64,000 nucleotides of DNA from Mesorhabditis belari (Eukaryota > Nematoda > Chromadorea > Rhabditida > Rhabditidae), in the NCBI GenBank assembly GCA_958450365.1, contig CAUEEP010000873.1, positions 248,001-312,000 of the forward strand, in the 5' to 3' direction. How positions within the stretch are numbered: the stretch's first letter is position 1; every line of letters begins with the position of its first letter. The notes under the pieces are model-generated. The model did not search any database and was not told the origin of the DNA. It saw only the letters and a program-made list of their open reading frames with translations. The position numbers were made by a program, and so were the translations under genes. Below, piece after piece: positions 11,395-24,000 of the stretch.

Positions 11395-11906
11395 ATGGAA
11401 AGTAAATTTGTTGATCACCTTACGCAACATCAATCTACGAAGAAATACAATTGGATTCCCGATGCCACAAAACACGCCGAAAGAGTGAAAACGATCAAAC
11501 GAATAACCAGTGAAGATACAAAAGGAAAAAGGACTCCTGAAGAAATCAATTTTTTGGCGCGCCTTACTTTGCAAAAGGAGAACGATCTGGACATCATCTA
11601 CAACATTGGAAGAACCGGAGAAATGAAAAGAGTGATCATCAAGGAAAATCTCTTTGAACTGTTGATGAAAACACACAAGGATCATGGACACGGACAAAAG
11701 GAGACATCATTTCGCACATCAGTCGGCGCCGAATCTCTCACCGGATCTCAAGGTATTTTTTGTGGCGTTTGTTTAATTGCTTTTGTTTAGGGTACAAGCA
11801 CTGTAAGTGTACAAATGGATGCGTAAATGGTCGATGTGTATGCTTCAAGTCGAACGTTTTGTGCAACAGTCGATGTCACAACAGCAATCCCTGCTCAAAC
11901 AAGTAA
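11395..11906 (+). CDS. Transposon protein: zinc-binding-like N-part plus Cys-rich tail
   Basis: Two exons, 11,395-11,752 and 11,791-11,906 (GT-AG, phase 1), give a 157-residue protein. Residues about 55-110 (including NFLARLTLQKEND and ENLFELLMKTHKDHGHGQ) resemble the region before and including the H2C2 zinc-binding motif of retroviral-type and Ginger-type integrases. The last 35 residues are a dense Cys cluster (HCKCTNGCVNGRCVC, then VLCNSRCHNSNPC) like the CXC-type tail of KRBA2/Ginger-like proteins. The DDE integrase core normally between them is absent. The frame is intact, so a short DNA-binding protein could still be made. Homology is by eye. Confidence 0.55.
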
Positions 11907-12453
11907 CATTTAATTTTTAATTATTTTTTAGTTAAACTTGATTTTGTTATAGCATTTTGTTGTGTTGCACCTTAGGGAAGTTGTTAATTAATTTTTGTTT
12001 TTGTTAAGCTTGTTTGCTTATTATATGTTTGCAATAAATTGTTGAAAAGTGAATGAAACTTGCAATTCATAAAGCAAAAATATTAAGCAAAATTTACTTT
12101 CATTTAGATGACATAATTTTTCGAATTTGGCAACAGAAGTTACCTCCCGAGGTGTTAAAATATTTGGTCTGATTAACCTAACTTTTTTATTTGTGAGACA
12201 AATCTGCATTGTATTCCAAATGTTTCGCTAAAAAAAACTTTCGATCACTAGCGGCTAGCCGATGGTGATTCAATCACTAGCGGCTAGCCGATGATGATTG
12301 AATCACTAGTGGCTAGTCGTCAGTGATTGAATCACTAGCGGCTGAAAATCACGAGCGGCTGCGACATATATATTTAACAAATATCCCTAAAATAATTAAA
12401 AAAGAGCAGAGAAAGAAGAAAAGTGAAAAAAGATTTGATTCTTCAGAATTTTC

Positions 12454-12602
12454 CAGATCCAGATCCAGATCCAGATCCAGATCCAGATCCAGATCCAGAT
12501 CCAGATCCAGATCCAGATCCAGATCCAGATCCAGATCCAGATCCAGATCCAGATCCAGATCCAGATCCAGATCCAGATCCAGATCCAGATCCAGATCCAG
12601 AA
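12454..12602. repeat. (CCAGAT)n microsatellite, about 24 units
   Basis: A near-perfect hexanucleotide array of about 149 bp. It creates long open frames of alternating Asp-Pro, Ser-Arg, Gly-Ser and Trp-Ile dipeptides on both strands; none has gene-like flanks. Confidence 0.98.
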
Positions 12603-12609
12603 ACAGATC

Positions 12610-13330
12610 TTATCTTTCTTTTCAAATATTGATAAGAATTTTTTCAAATAAACCCAAGTCACCATTAAATGATTTCCTTTTCAAAATGAAACAACCTGAA
12701 CAATCAGCAAATAGCATCGATAGGCTCCCAAGTTTTGCGGTGTCGCAAGATAAATTACGATCAATCCAAAAGAGTTCAATAGAAGGCAGGGTGCTTGAAA
12801 AATGGAAAAATTTTACAAAAAACCCTTTGCTTACCAGTTATGTATTTTACATATTCATAGACTGTTCGAAAAAAATGAATATCTGTATTTTCAACAATAG
12901 ATAGTGTTGTTGAATTCATGAAGAATTTTCCAAATGAATGGAGAGACAGATTTTTTATTTTTCTTCGCTTTTAGCGCCAGAATTTTCAAAAAGCCACAAT
13001 TATGAAGTGAAAAGAAGATATAAGTATTTAATTTGCACCTGTTTTTGGTTTCTGATGCGGTCAGAAGAACAAAATCACATGAGAAATGAGAGTTTTTAAT
13101 ATCACATGTTTTTGAGCTATCCCATTTTATGAATCAGATTGCTGAAAAGAAAAAAAAAGTTCATATTTAACTTTAACAGCTGTTTTGAACTGCATTTAAT
13201 TGTTAAATGTTACACGGATTTATCGCTTACCATTTGAAAAGCTAATGTCAAATTTCTTGTGGCTTTTCTTGGCGTGTGTTACACAGCGAAATTATACGAT
13301 TGAAGTTGTAAATAAATTGCTAAATATTCT
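12610..13330. other. Intergenic AT-rich DNA, nothing recognised
   Basis: No coding homology, inverted repeat or RNA gene could be supported between the hexanucleotide array and the Tc1 fragments. An Arg/Ser-rich frame runs out of the microsatellite to 12,904 but has no recognisable domain. Confidence 0.4.
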
Positions 13331-13344
13331 AAAACCTTTTTTGA

Positions 13345-13849
13345 TCAAAATCCGCATTGCTTATGCATTTACCTAATAAAATTTAGTAGGTATATCCTGT
13401 CTGAACAAAAAAAAGAAGCTATTATCATTTAAGCTTACAAGAATATTATGAAGACTCTAATGCTTTCCTTTGCCAATCAAATGATGCCTCCCGGATGGAT
13501 GCTTTACCAGGACAACGACCGGAAACACAAGTCGAGACTGATGATGGGACGGTTGGCGACACTTCAAAATGGTATCAAAGCTCGTCTGCCCGGATGGTTT
13601 GCGGCAAAATCGTGTTAAATTGATCAATCCACCTCCCTACTCACCGGAGCTCAACCCAATTGAACATTTGTGGTCATTTGTGAAGTCGCGCCTCAAGGGA
13701 AAGAAATTCGATTTGAAGGCCACCTTATGGGTTCACATTCAACGTCTTTGGGCCAGCATCCGCCCAAATCTTTTGAAAAATCTCGTGGATTCCATGCCGG
13801 ATCGACTCAATGAAGCGATAAAAGCAAAAGGAGTACCAAACAAATATTG
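13345..13849 (+). pseudogene. Tc1-like transposase, C-terminal fragment
   Basis: The plus strand encodes, across a frame break near 13,610, the PPGWMLYQDND motif with the second catalytic Asp, then PYSPELNPIEHLWSFVK carrying the third acidic residue region, and a typical C-terminus ending ...EAIKAKGVPNKY at 13,850. This is the last half of a Tc1-like DDE transposase. The N-terminal DNA-binding region and TIRs are missing. Flanking DNA (GCATTGCTTATGCATTTACC at about 13,355) recurs at about 14,059, so the fragment lies between direct repeats. Confidence 0.75.
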
Positions 13850-13854
13850 ATATT

Positions 13855-14140
13855 TTGAAAAAATTGTTTAGCTTACAAGCTTACAAGAATATTATGAAGA
13901 CCCAAATGCTTTCCTTTGCCAATCAAACGATGCCTCCCGGATGGATGCTTTACCAGGACAACGACCCGAAACACAAGTCGAGACTGATGATGGGACGGTT
14001 GGTGACACTTCAAAATGGTATCAAAGCTCGTCTGCCCGGATGGTTTGCGGTAAAAATTCGCATTGCTTATGCATTCACCTAATAAAATTTAGTAGGTATA
14101 TCCTGTCTGAACAAAAAAAAAGTTATTATCATTTAAGGGG
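13855..14140 (+). pseudogene. Second partial copy of the Tc1 fragment
   Basis: A tandem duplicate of the preceding fragment's first part (PPGWMLYQDNDPKH, here with the family-typical DPKH instead of DRKH), ending in the same TTTAGTAGGTATATCCTG repeat. The duplication unit is about 430-700 bp. Only the middle of the catalytic domain is present. Confidence 0.75.
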
Positions 14141-14149
14141 ACTTCCAGT

Positions 14150-14450
14150 GCGAAATAGCCGTCGCAAAGGGAAGCAAAATGGAAATAGTGCTGTTTCTCG
14201 TGTTTTAACTGTTATTGATGACCTTTTCGATGAAGCAACTTTGAACTCTATTAAGCAGAGTACGTTAAATAATTTTTTTCTAAATTATAAACTTGTAATC
14301 TTTATACTTTATATGTTTTTATTGTTAATAAAATTGTTATAATGGTCCTTAATAACGATTTTGCTAAGAAAACGAGTTTTATTTAGCTCTTTATAACAAA
14401 ACCTCGATATAACGATAACCTGAATATAACTCAAACTTTATAACTCCATT
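14150..14450 (+). pseudogene. Tigger/pogo-like relic with PIP-box and TIR-like end
   Basis: A short frame ends with TVIDDLFDEATL followed by KQSTLNNFF at about 14,250-14,283, matching the QxxLxxFF PCNA-interaction consensus. About 110 bp downstream is AACCTCGATATAACGATAAC, the kind of TIR sequence carried by pogo/Tigger elements, which also often end in a PIP-box. I infer the 3' end of such an element. No catalytic domain remains. Confidence 0.4.
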
Positions 14451-14756
14451 GATGCAATACTATTTTTTTTTACTCGGGTAAAGATACTGTATTAGGAAAA
14501 AGTTACCGTACTCAGGAAAGCTTCCGTACTTGGGAAAACTACTACAAGTTACTGTAGCTTAAATGTGTCTTGGGTCTTACTTTGGATTGAATTTTAAACT
14601 TACTTTACCTGGTTGTCTTTTTAGGCATGGCCTGGTTGTCTTTTATCATAAAACATGAACCCTTCGCTTGTTTTTGTTGAACGTAAGCCTTACAATTAGT
14701 TACCGTATTGCAGAGACCTTGTTAAAACGTTTCTAAAAGTCAGAAATAGCTACCGT

Positions 14757-14915
14757 ACCCATCTCTCGTCGATCCAACAAGTTTGAGAACTGGAATGCTC
14801 AATCTGGATGTCATGCTTGAATTCTAAGGCGTACAAACAACAAATTTCCGTGAAATCCGAGAAACGATCGATGTCTTGCAGTCCCTAAATCTCCAATCAA
14901 TGACACCAAAAGCTA
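14757..14915 (-). pseudogene. Receptor-cyclase kinase-homology exon relic (left arm)
   Basis: Reverse complement matches the end of the EVIQ exon and the start of the TCWIDERW exon of the cyclase genes, including the intervening intron, but with frame-breaking changes. A matching relic lies at 30,280-30,506 in the right palindrome arm, so it predates the inversion-duplication. Confidence 0.65.
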
Positions 14916-15082
14916 TCGAAAAGCTATGAACTCTTGAACTTGATTTCTGCAGCTTTTCTATGCTTTAAATTGTATACTCTTACCACAATGATAAACTACT
15001 GTATTCTTATAATTTTTGGTGCAATCTTTCCTTGTCATTTCTCGAAGAATTTATTGAAATATTAGAAATTTCTGGAAAAACA

Positions 15083-18000
15083 TCATTCAATCTCATCATA
15101 ATGCGGTAATTCTTGTGTATTCAAGGATTCCATTCTCGTCTCATCTTTCATTAACGGAGTTTTCGAAGGTTTCGTCGTGAAACCCAGTGGCTCCTTTGTT
15201 TTTAGCTGTAAATCTTCCTTTCTGGAGTGCACGGGATCTATTGGTGGAGCTGTTGTAGCGCTAGATCGACCATTCAACCAATATGTTTCCATCACTCCTT
15301 TTCCCTAGATTTTTGAGTTTTGTCATTCATATTTACAGAAAAACTCTCACTTTTATAAGCACCTCTCCTCTTGACTCGATTTCATAGCCACCGATTTGAT
15401 TTAATAGAGAATAAGCGTCATTTGACATGTGAATTTTAGCAGCTGAAAGTTTTCAGATTCGAGAAAAGTTTTTCTTTTTTTTACCTTTCCCATTGCTTTC
15501 CATTCTAGATGCTGTGTTTACTGTGTCTCCAAATAAACAATATCTAAAAACAAAGATTACGGTAACTCTTTTCCTCTTTTAAGAGATTAGAGGATTACGG
15601 TAGCCTTGTGGATACCTTGGCATGGCTAATCCAACCACTCCAGCCACACAAGAACCCGAGTGCATTCCAATTCGGAGATTAATAGATTCAGAGGGGAGAT
15701 GAGGGACACGAAAGAGCTGGAAATTGATTAGTTACAGGATTGTTATGGCTAAGTCGGGTAAAAACAGTTTGAAAGCTTTATTTGATCTTCTTATATTCTC
15801 AATCCATCAATTTCCTCTTACTTGCACTGCTCTCAAAAAGTTCAACGACATCTCGGCGATTTCTTTCACGTGTTGGATTCCATTTCGGTAGGGAAGCCCG
15901 GATACGCAGAGATATCCATCACCGATTGTTTCCACCTAGAAATCATCTCGTTTAAACACTACTCATCACTTTAAACTCGTCAAATCATACTTTATAAACA
16001 GAATGCTGCTCGATGATTTGATCGAATGTCGTGTAAAGATCGTTGAGAAGGTTGACGATCTGGAAGACGATAATTTTTAGATTCTATTCCTTGACCACTT
16101 TCGCTTACTGTAGACCTGGCTTGACTTACGTGTTACCCGGTCAACCTGTAGACAGTCTGTAAACAAAGCCAGGATAAGGCTAAGTCAAGCAAGGCAAGTC
16201 CAGAGCCAGCAGGTTCAAATACTGGCTTTAGGCGGCTCAAGCCCATGCTCAGGCACTATACTATGTCCAGTTTTGCGTTACTATAAAGTAGGAATGTTGA
16301 AACCAAGTTCTAAGATTGGTGTGTAAGGACAAAGCAGGTGCAGAGCCAGACCAGGTTCTGCTTTCTGGCTGCTCCAGGCTCAGGTAAACCCGCCAGCCCA
16401 AAATCTGACAAGCCCTTAGGCTTGCTGTAGTCAACTACAAGATGCTACAGCTAAGCCAGGAAAGACAAGGCAAGCCCAGAGCCAGCTTAGATCCAGGTAC
16501 TGGCTCTTGGTGGTCAGGCCCGCTCAGCCCAGCCCAGCCAACGTGCCGACTTCTGGGCTTGATTTCAAAAGGTTTAAAACACAAGGTCTATTGAATTTCG
16601 CCTTACCTGTAACGGAGTGCATTTTGCAGCTAAATTTGTGAATTGGACAACGTCGGAGAAGAAAATTGTGACACTGTCGAAGGATTCCGGTTCAACTGAT
16701 TGCCCGAGTTTCAGCTTTTCAGCTACTTGTCTAAAAATTGTTGAAAAACCCGTTGTGACATTCAGTTTTTACTTCGGTAACAGCCGATACAGCAATACAG
16801 CACTGGAAAGGCTTGACAAAGTGCAAAAGAAGCTACAGTGACCCTAGCTTGTCTCCAAGCTACAGTAATCTTCAGTAATGATTTAGAGACTTGTGATTGA
16901 ATTAGAAAGCTCTTGTTTACTCAGAATCGTTATTAATATATGAAAAGTAACCAGATGACTGAATATCTTCTATCTCTGCAAATTTTAAAACCCCAACTCA
17001 CTTGGGTAACATCCTTTGTAGCAATAAATCACTCTTCTTTTTCTCTTCCACCAATTCTACCATCCGATCTTCTACCTGTAACCGAATGCGATCGAAATCC
17101 CATCCATTCCACCGTACCTCTTTTTCCAATGTCTCTGCATAAGATTCCATCAAATTAAAGACATGATCCATCAAATTTTGTTGCCCCTTCTGGCCTTGTG
17201 TCTAGATTCTTTCCGGTTTTCTTTTAAATTGGAAGTCATTTACCATCGATTTGATGATTGTGTTGACGGTGGAGATGTTTGGGCGAGCCATCGGCTCCTC
17301 CGACCAACAATCGCGGATCATATGAAGCTAAATGGAATTATCTTTTGAGATTTTTGAGCTATCTGGAACGCACAAGAGCCATCTAGCTTACCAGAGCCGG
17401 GTTTAGTTCCATTTCTTCGTGCACGTTGAGATGAGGACGAACCGGGACATGTGATTCACGTTTAATCATGTATAAGATTTCTGAAAGGTCGAGATTTCGA
17501 GGTCGTGCGTTCCAGGATTCGCAAACCTTCGACTTTTTCGTCACGATTATCCAAATCGTACGCCGTTTTTCTTGTGACGATTTCCGAGCAAATTATCCCG
17601 AAAGCATAGATATCGGCTTCTTTCGTTCCCTCGTTTTCTGGATGTCGTAAAAGCTCTGGAGCTAGCCAGAGTTGTCCTAGAATCATTTTTGATTTCTTTG
17701 AAAACTGGAAAAGCCAATCTGGATGTCAGCCAATCTGGATGTCATTCTCAAAACTGAGCCCACTTTTTCTCTCCATTTTCTCCCCTCTTCGAAAAGTCGC
17801 GCATCCAAATCCGCTCACTTTCAGCACCCATCTCTCATCGATCCAACAAGTTTGAGAACTGGAATGACCAAACTGGATATCCTGTTTGAATTCTGAGAGA
17901 TAAAAACCATAGATTCCCATGAAATCCGAGAAACGACTTCTGGATGAATTGCAGTCCCTCAATCAGATCTCGGATCAATGACATGGCAAAGAAAGCATCC

Positions 18001-21000
18001 AAATTGATTGAGCCTTTCTGGATTACTTCCTGGAATCAGTATTGCTTCGGAATTTGCTTGCTACAGTACCTCTAGCGTTCCCCTAGCCGCGTATTTCCAT
18101 ATGGACATCATCGGCGAGTGATCGAGGCAAATTCCGATGAATCGGTGCACGTGATCGTGCTCCATTTTTCGGAGCTAAAATTTTGGACATCATGGAGTAA
18201 TTTTTGAAAAGAACAGTGACAAATTTTCCGAGATGTGAGTTGAGCACCATATACCCAGATTCCTCACCATTCTGAATTCGGCAAAGTCATCATGGGTCAA
18301 TCTGGGCAGCATTTTGTACTTGTACGCGGAAACTGGCTCATCTAGACAAAAACTTGGAAAAGCTCAGAATCTCAGCTCGCCTTTGATTGTAAAATAGGCA
18401 AGACTGGTTGTTTCACTCTTGCTGACCACTGAGAATTTGGAAGTAGAGGATTTGGATGAACGGGTAGAATGCAGGGAGTGCATACTCTTCTCTTCATTCT
18501 GGAAATGTTTTAGAATTCGAGTTTTTCAAGAATTTACTCTTTTTGTCTTGCCAGGTCTTTCTAGCAGGAGATATGGGATTTGCCATTCGGCGTCTTGGCG
18601 TTCTCGTTCTCGACGTTTTTCCCTGAAAAAGGTTATCGAGCCATTTTGCCATTGACAATTCAACTTTAGGCTCGAATTTCTTGGTGTTGGGCTGTCGAAT
18701 TTCAATATTTTTTAGTTTCAAACTCACTCATCACTTATTTTACAATTTGGAGTTGTTCAAAAGCAATGTTCCGGTACTAGGACAGATCAGGTTCGGCTTC
18801 TGATCTGATTTTTCCTTTTGCAATTGGCACTCTAACTTTGAGCTCAAATCTCTTGGTGTTGGGCTGTCCAATTTAAATGTTCTTAGTATCATTCGATACG
18901 CCAAGTCTTTCTCTGTCGAATAGTATAAAAACTATTTCAATTCGACCGCCCAACAAAGAGATATTTGAGCTTAAAGATGGATTGCCAATGGCAAAAGGGG
19001 AGGGGCGTGTCAAAGGTCCGATGACTCCGCCCCCTTTTCCATTGGTGATCTAACTTTGAGCTCAAATTTCTTGATCTAGGGCTGTCCACTCGAAATATTT
19101 TTTGTATCAATCGATAGAGAAAGACTTGGCGCATCTAATGATACCAAGAATATTTAGATTGGACAGCTCAATGCCACGATATTTGAGCTCAAAGTTGCAT
19201 TGCCAATGGCAAAGGAGCAGACCGCATATTAAATGTCCTAGAATCCTCAAAGAAGGGTTTTGATCGAATAGAACTGTTTAAGCAAAGTCCCAAGATCTTG
19301 GTCTCGATTTTTTGGTCTCAGTCTGGAATGAATGCGACTCAGTCTGGAATGAATGCGGGGGTCGAACTTGTCGCCTAACGGCTGTTCGCTTTAGAGACAA
19401 GCACGCAAGCCACTAGGCTAGCCGTCGATCTAGTTGGGTCCTTTATAAAACGATTACTCGGAAGGAACACACTCTAGAACTGAAGACTGGACCAAATTGA
19501 ATCAAACCGACCAAAACACTGTCAAATCATGCTTGATCTGTTAGCCAGCTGTTCTAAAACTAATTTTTGAAAATTCTGGATGTCACAGCTTAGAATGTAA
19601 TCATAATTCTAACTCTGGATCTTAAAAAAAGCCTGAGATCGAAACCAGGCCGTCAAGGTATCTTGGATCTGTCAAGAGCTCTTTACTTTCAACTCTTGAC
19701 TCTTTAGCCTTAAGGTTCTCAAGAGTAGCAATTTTTAAGCTGTATTATCTTTCCCTAACCTGAAAATATAAAACATGACTGCTAAGAAGAGAAGGCCGAA
19801 TAGAAGAAGAACCGAGACCCCGATCACAATGTACATTCCACTCTTTTGCCAATCAGTTAATGGACAAGTTGTGCCATCAAAACTGAAAAAGATCAAAAAA
19901 TGATCGATCTTGCTCAGAGCTACCCGCAAATCGGCGTCGCAAGTGGTTGAACGCCTCCACGCACCGCCCAAATGGTTGTCGATGCATCCGCATAGTTTGG
20001 GTTAGCCAGCTGAAGGTTTAAAGCGAATTTTTGAAAATCCTGGATATCACAGCTTACAATGTAATCATAACTCCCAGCCCAGGTGAAATTCACGTATCTG
20101 GCTGATTCGCCAGAAGGGGTGATTGCATAGAGGTACATCTTTGGAATCCGAGTAATGTTTGGAGTCATTTGAATGGATCCCGACCAGCCTAGGGTCTGTA
20201 ATTTAGGTAAATGAATGAGTAAACCTGTCATAGAGATTGTGGATCGAACTTGGTTGTAAATTGTTTGATTTTTCGATCCTTTAATTGGATCCAAGGCAAG
20301 CGAGGCATTCAAACTATAGACGAACCACATGAAAGCATCGTAGAGTTGAGGAGCGAATGAACCGATCTGAGAGGAGGTTTAATGAGTGCTTGGAGTTTCC
20401 TAGGGTTTGTAAGCCAGCCAGGAAAGCCAGCCAGGCCGGATTCTACCTTGGACTTGAATCAACCCCTCTTTCCGGGCCAGAAGTCTGGCCCAGGTCCAAC
20501 CTGGTTTCTGATAGGCTTAAGGACTTTGGTCAATCAAATCAGGATAGGCGAAGAATTCGTCTGAAAGCTTACTCCGCTAAATTTCTGATCATTCGTCAGG
20601 CAATCGCTCGTGGCACAGTAGAATGGCGAGCCTCGAACATTCGAGCGAACGATTGGGGCCAATTGAGTGGTCGTCGATCCGTTTACTGCGCCTTGATTGG
20701 TGAGATCGATCTAGAACATCAGTTTGATGATAAGTTCAACAACAGCTTCAATACTTGAACTACTCACCACCAAGAAATTTCTAGCTGCTTTTGCCGCCAC
20801 TGCGTCCATTCCATCAGCATTCGAATTCACCGTGTCATACCAAAAAGGAGTTAGCCCATTAGCCACTAAAATTAGCATCATTTCAGTAATCATGAATTTA
20901 AAACTAAATAGCTTCGACTACGCGCGAGTACGGTCCGTTTCAAGCTTTAGCGTTGATCTTTTTCGGTGTACTTTAGTCCATTCGAAAGCTCTTTGGATTC

Positions 21001-24000
21001 TCTATCTTTTGAGCTCTAGATCATGTGAATCTAACAGATTTGAAGGAATTTAGAATCGTTTGTAGTTTGTAGTGTCCATGTCTAGCCCCATGAACATTGC
21101 TCTATCATTTCTTACCGTACATTTTATCATATTCGCTCCTCCTTGTGCCAGTTGTCCGAATCCAAGGCCAGAACAGTCGAGAATCACATAGACATAATCG
21201 GAGCTAAAATCAGAATTAAAAGTAATTTCAAAAATAGGTTCTGGAGTTCAAAATTGAAGCCTTTTTACTTTAATTTGACTTCAGGTTGAGAACAAAAAGA
21301 AAAAGCTTGCTTTAGAGTTGCTTTAAGAATTGGAATGGCCAATCTGGATGTCATGCTTTAGAACAAGTTTTTTTGGGTACACAACCAGCCAATCCAGATT
21401 CAAATCTGGCTTTTTACCGGGCTTTACCTTGACCTAATTTGGCTGAAGTTCTCCTGGAAACATTTCTGCCCACAAGGAAGTTTGCGTTCCAATTTGCAAT
21501 TAAGAGCAGAAAGTTGGGAACTTTCTCTTTCCATAAAGCCCAGTACTCTGGCGTACTTTGTAGTTAACTTCTGGCACACTCAAGAGCATTCTCTACAAAG
21601 GAAACATTTACTAAGAAGTGTGAATTCCAATTTGCAATAAGAACACAAAGTTTAGAAGAAATCCCCCGCATTACTCACGTATTCATTCCAGCTTCTGTAG
21701 TCGCAATAAGGAAATCTCTTCGGACTTTATCTGTCGGTAAGCAGGCACCGATGACTAAAAGAGATAAATATCACAAATTTGATTGGTTTCCCTTTTCGGG
21801 TTTGTATATGGCTTCAATTTCTTCGACTTATTCAGTCAATTCAGTAAACTTTGTTCAACGAAGAGCTAAAATTAACTAATTATAAGCTTTTGAAGCAAAA
21901 TTTTGGAGAATCTAACGGAATCTAACAAAATTTTGATATGTTTTAGCTGTTCTGGAAGGCATGTAACTGTTTAAAATCGCTTGATTTAAAGAAAAAGTGA
22001 ATTTTTCATTTTTCTCTAAAATCTGGATAAGTTAGAGTACTCCTGGCTCTTGATTTTTCGATTTTGAACAAGCTACAGTACTGTTTTCTGTCTTTTTTCT
22101 AAAAACTGGATAAGCTACAGTACTTCTGGCTCTTGATTTCACTTTCTTCAACGTTGCAATCATCGAAGCTCTTGTTGAGCCGATTTCGAATTTCTGAGTG
22201 GCTGCGATGATCGTCGAATTTGAGCTTGGATCAGAGAAAGCTGTCTGAAAATATTACAGTACTGTAATAGAGGAAATTTAAATAAAAATCGGTATTAAAA
22301 AGTTTTCTAAAGTTTGCCTTAACTACAATGTTACCATCGGCAAACTGAAACTAACCAAGTGAAAGCTAAATGAGATACTCGATCAAATATCAACTCTGTG
22401 CCTTCCAGATTGAACTTTCGCGAACTTCAAATGATCCCTTAAACCCACCGTTACGTCTCCAATCATAACTGGACAATTCCCATAGCCGGCATTACCGTAA
22501 ACAAGTGCGATCACGTCCCTGAAAGCCTTTTTTTAGTCAAAAACGATTAAAAGTTACCAATTATATAGCTGACATAAAGAAACGAAGGCATAACCGAGTC
22601 TGAAAATGATTAAAAAGAAAGATTAAAAAAGATTCGTTTTAGTTTACTGTCGATAATTCGGTGAGATTGTTGTCAGAAATGGGAAACGATGGAAATCGGC
22701 GAAAGTGGCTGCTGAAGAGAAACCCCAAGCAATCTGCAAATCTAGTTATCTATGGACTACTGTAGTTACTTCAACAATAGTTTTATAGACTTTCTTATAG
22801 ATCAAGAAGCATGGATCATTATAGACTTACTCTAAAGACAGTTCTGGATTCGGGGCAGTCTAGGTATCCAAAGAAGTATTCAAAGCCCGTCTACTACGCT
22901 CTACGAAACTTTCCGTTAATTGTCAAAAGGTGTTAGTAGAACAGCTGAGCTGGGATTGTAATCTATTGTAATTATTGTAAATATTAGAGATCGTTTAAAA
23001 GTTATTAGAGCATAAAATGGGATCAAGAGAAGTGAGTGACAAGCGAAACCCCAAACAATTTACAAAGCTATTTATCTATAAATTATTGTAGTTATTTCAA
23101 CAATAATTTTCTATACTTACTCTAAAGACAATGCTCCGAATTAGGGGTAAGCTAGGAGTATCAAAAGTATCCAAAGAAGTATTACCAAAGCCCGTCTACT
23201 ACGCTCTACGAAACTTTCCGTTAATTGTCAAAAGGTGTTAGTAGAAAAGCTGAGCTGGGATTGTAATCTATTAGAGATCGTTTAAAAGTTATTTCGGCAT
23301 AAAATAAGATATAAAATTGGGTATAAAATGAGGCATAAAATAGATCATTTGCTAATTTAGTTATTTAGTAATAAAAGTTATGGAGACAAGCGACCATTTG
23401 CTGTTAAACAATGTCAAGGGACCATTTTATTGTTAAACAATTTGTCAAACAATGTCTAGAAAAGATCTACAAGGACAAATAATAAATAAGAAGAGTAGCT
23501 TTTTATAGAAAACAAGTCAGTTGCCTGTTTTATCTATTGTTTTAGCAAAGAGCTCTTATTTTAAACAGCAAACAGCGTGGATACAATGCTAAAGTTCGTC
23601 TCAAAAGTCGAAATAACCTGAATGTGATCTATCAGAGATCGTTTAAAAAGTTTTTGGAGCATAAAATCGGATATAAAATTTGGTATAAAATGAGGCATAA
23701 AATAGAGCATTTGCTAATTTAGTTATTTAGTAATAAAAGTTATGGAGACAAGCCACCATTTGCATTTTATTATTAAATTTGTGTCAAATGATGTCTAGAA
23801 AAGATCTACAAGGATAGATAATAGACAAGAATAATGAAGATTCAAAATCGATAGCTGCTTAAGATTTAATTTTAGCTGAGATGACTCTTTTGCGATGATC
23901 TGAATCAGGAGGTGTTTGCACCAGACTGAAATGTAACATTAAGAATTTCACTGGTCAGCTTTGAGAGCTATTCTTTTTTCATGAGATTCAGACAATGATT

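Larger units (their letters stand above)
10625..12368 (+). mobile_element. TIR transposon with internally deleted integrase-type gene
   Basis: Ends are inverted copies starting TATGTCGCAGCCGCTCGTGA. Subterminal DNA on both sides repeats a unit with GCCGATGGTGATTCAATCAC, and inner inverted segments (left about 10,950-11,075, right about 12,120-12,240) extend the arms to about 450 bp. Flanks are TA-rich, so the target duplication (TA or TATA) is ambiguous. The element carries a two-exon gene (11,395-11,906) and a 21-bp minisatellite. The protein's features suggest a Ginger/KRBA2-like cut-and-paste element reduced to a non-autonomous form; that placement is inference. Confidence 0.7.

Noticed and set aside
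12323..12904. Arg-Ser dipeptide protein of 193 codons resembling an SR splicing factor
   Set aside because: The RS run is the (CCAGAT)n microsatellite read in one frame; other frames give equally long dipeptide runs and the flanks have no RNA-binding domain.
20357..20758. Plus-strand open frame of 133 codons
   Set aside because: It is antisense to gene A exons 20,366-20,225 and 20,710-20,573 and has no homology of its own.
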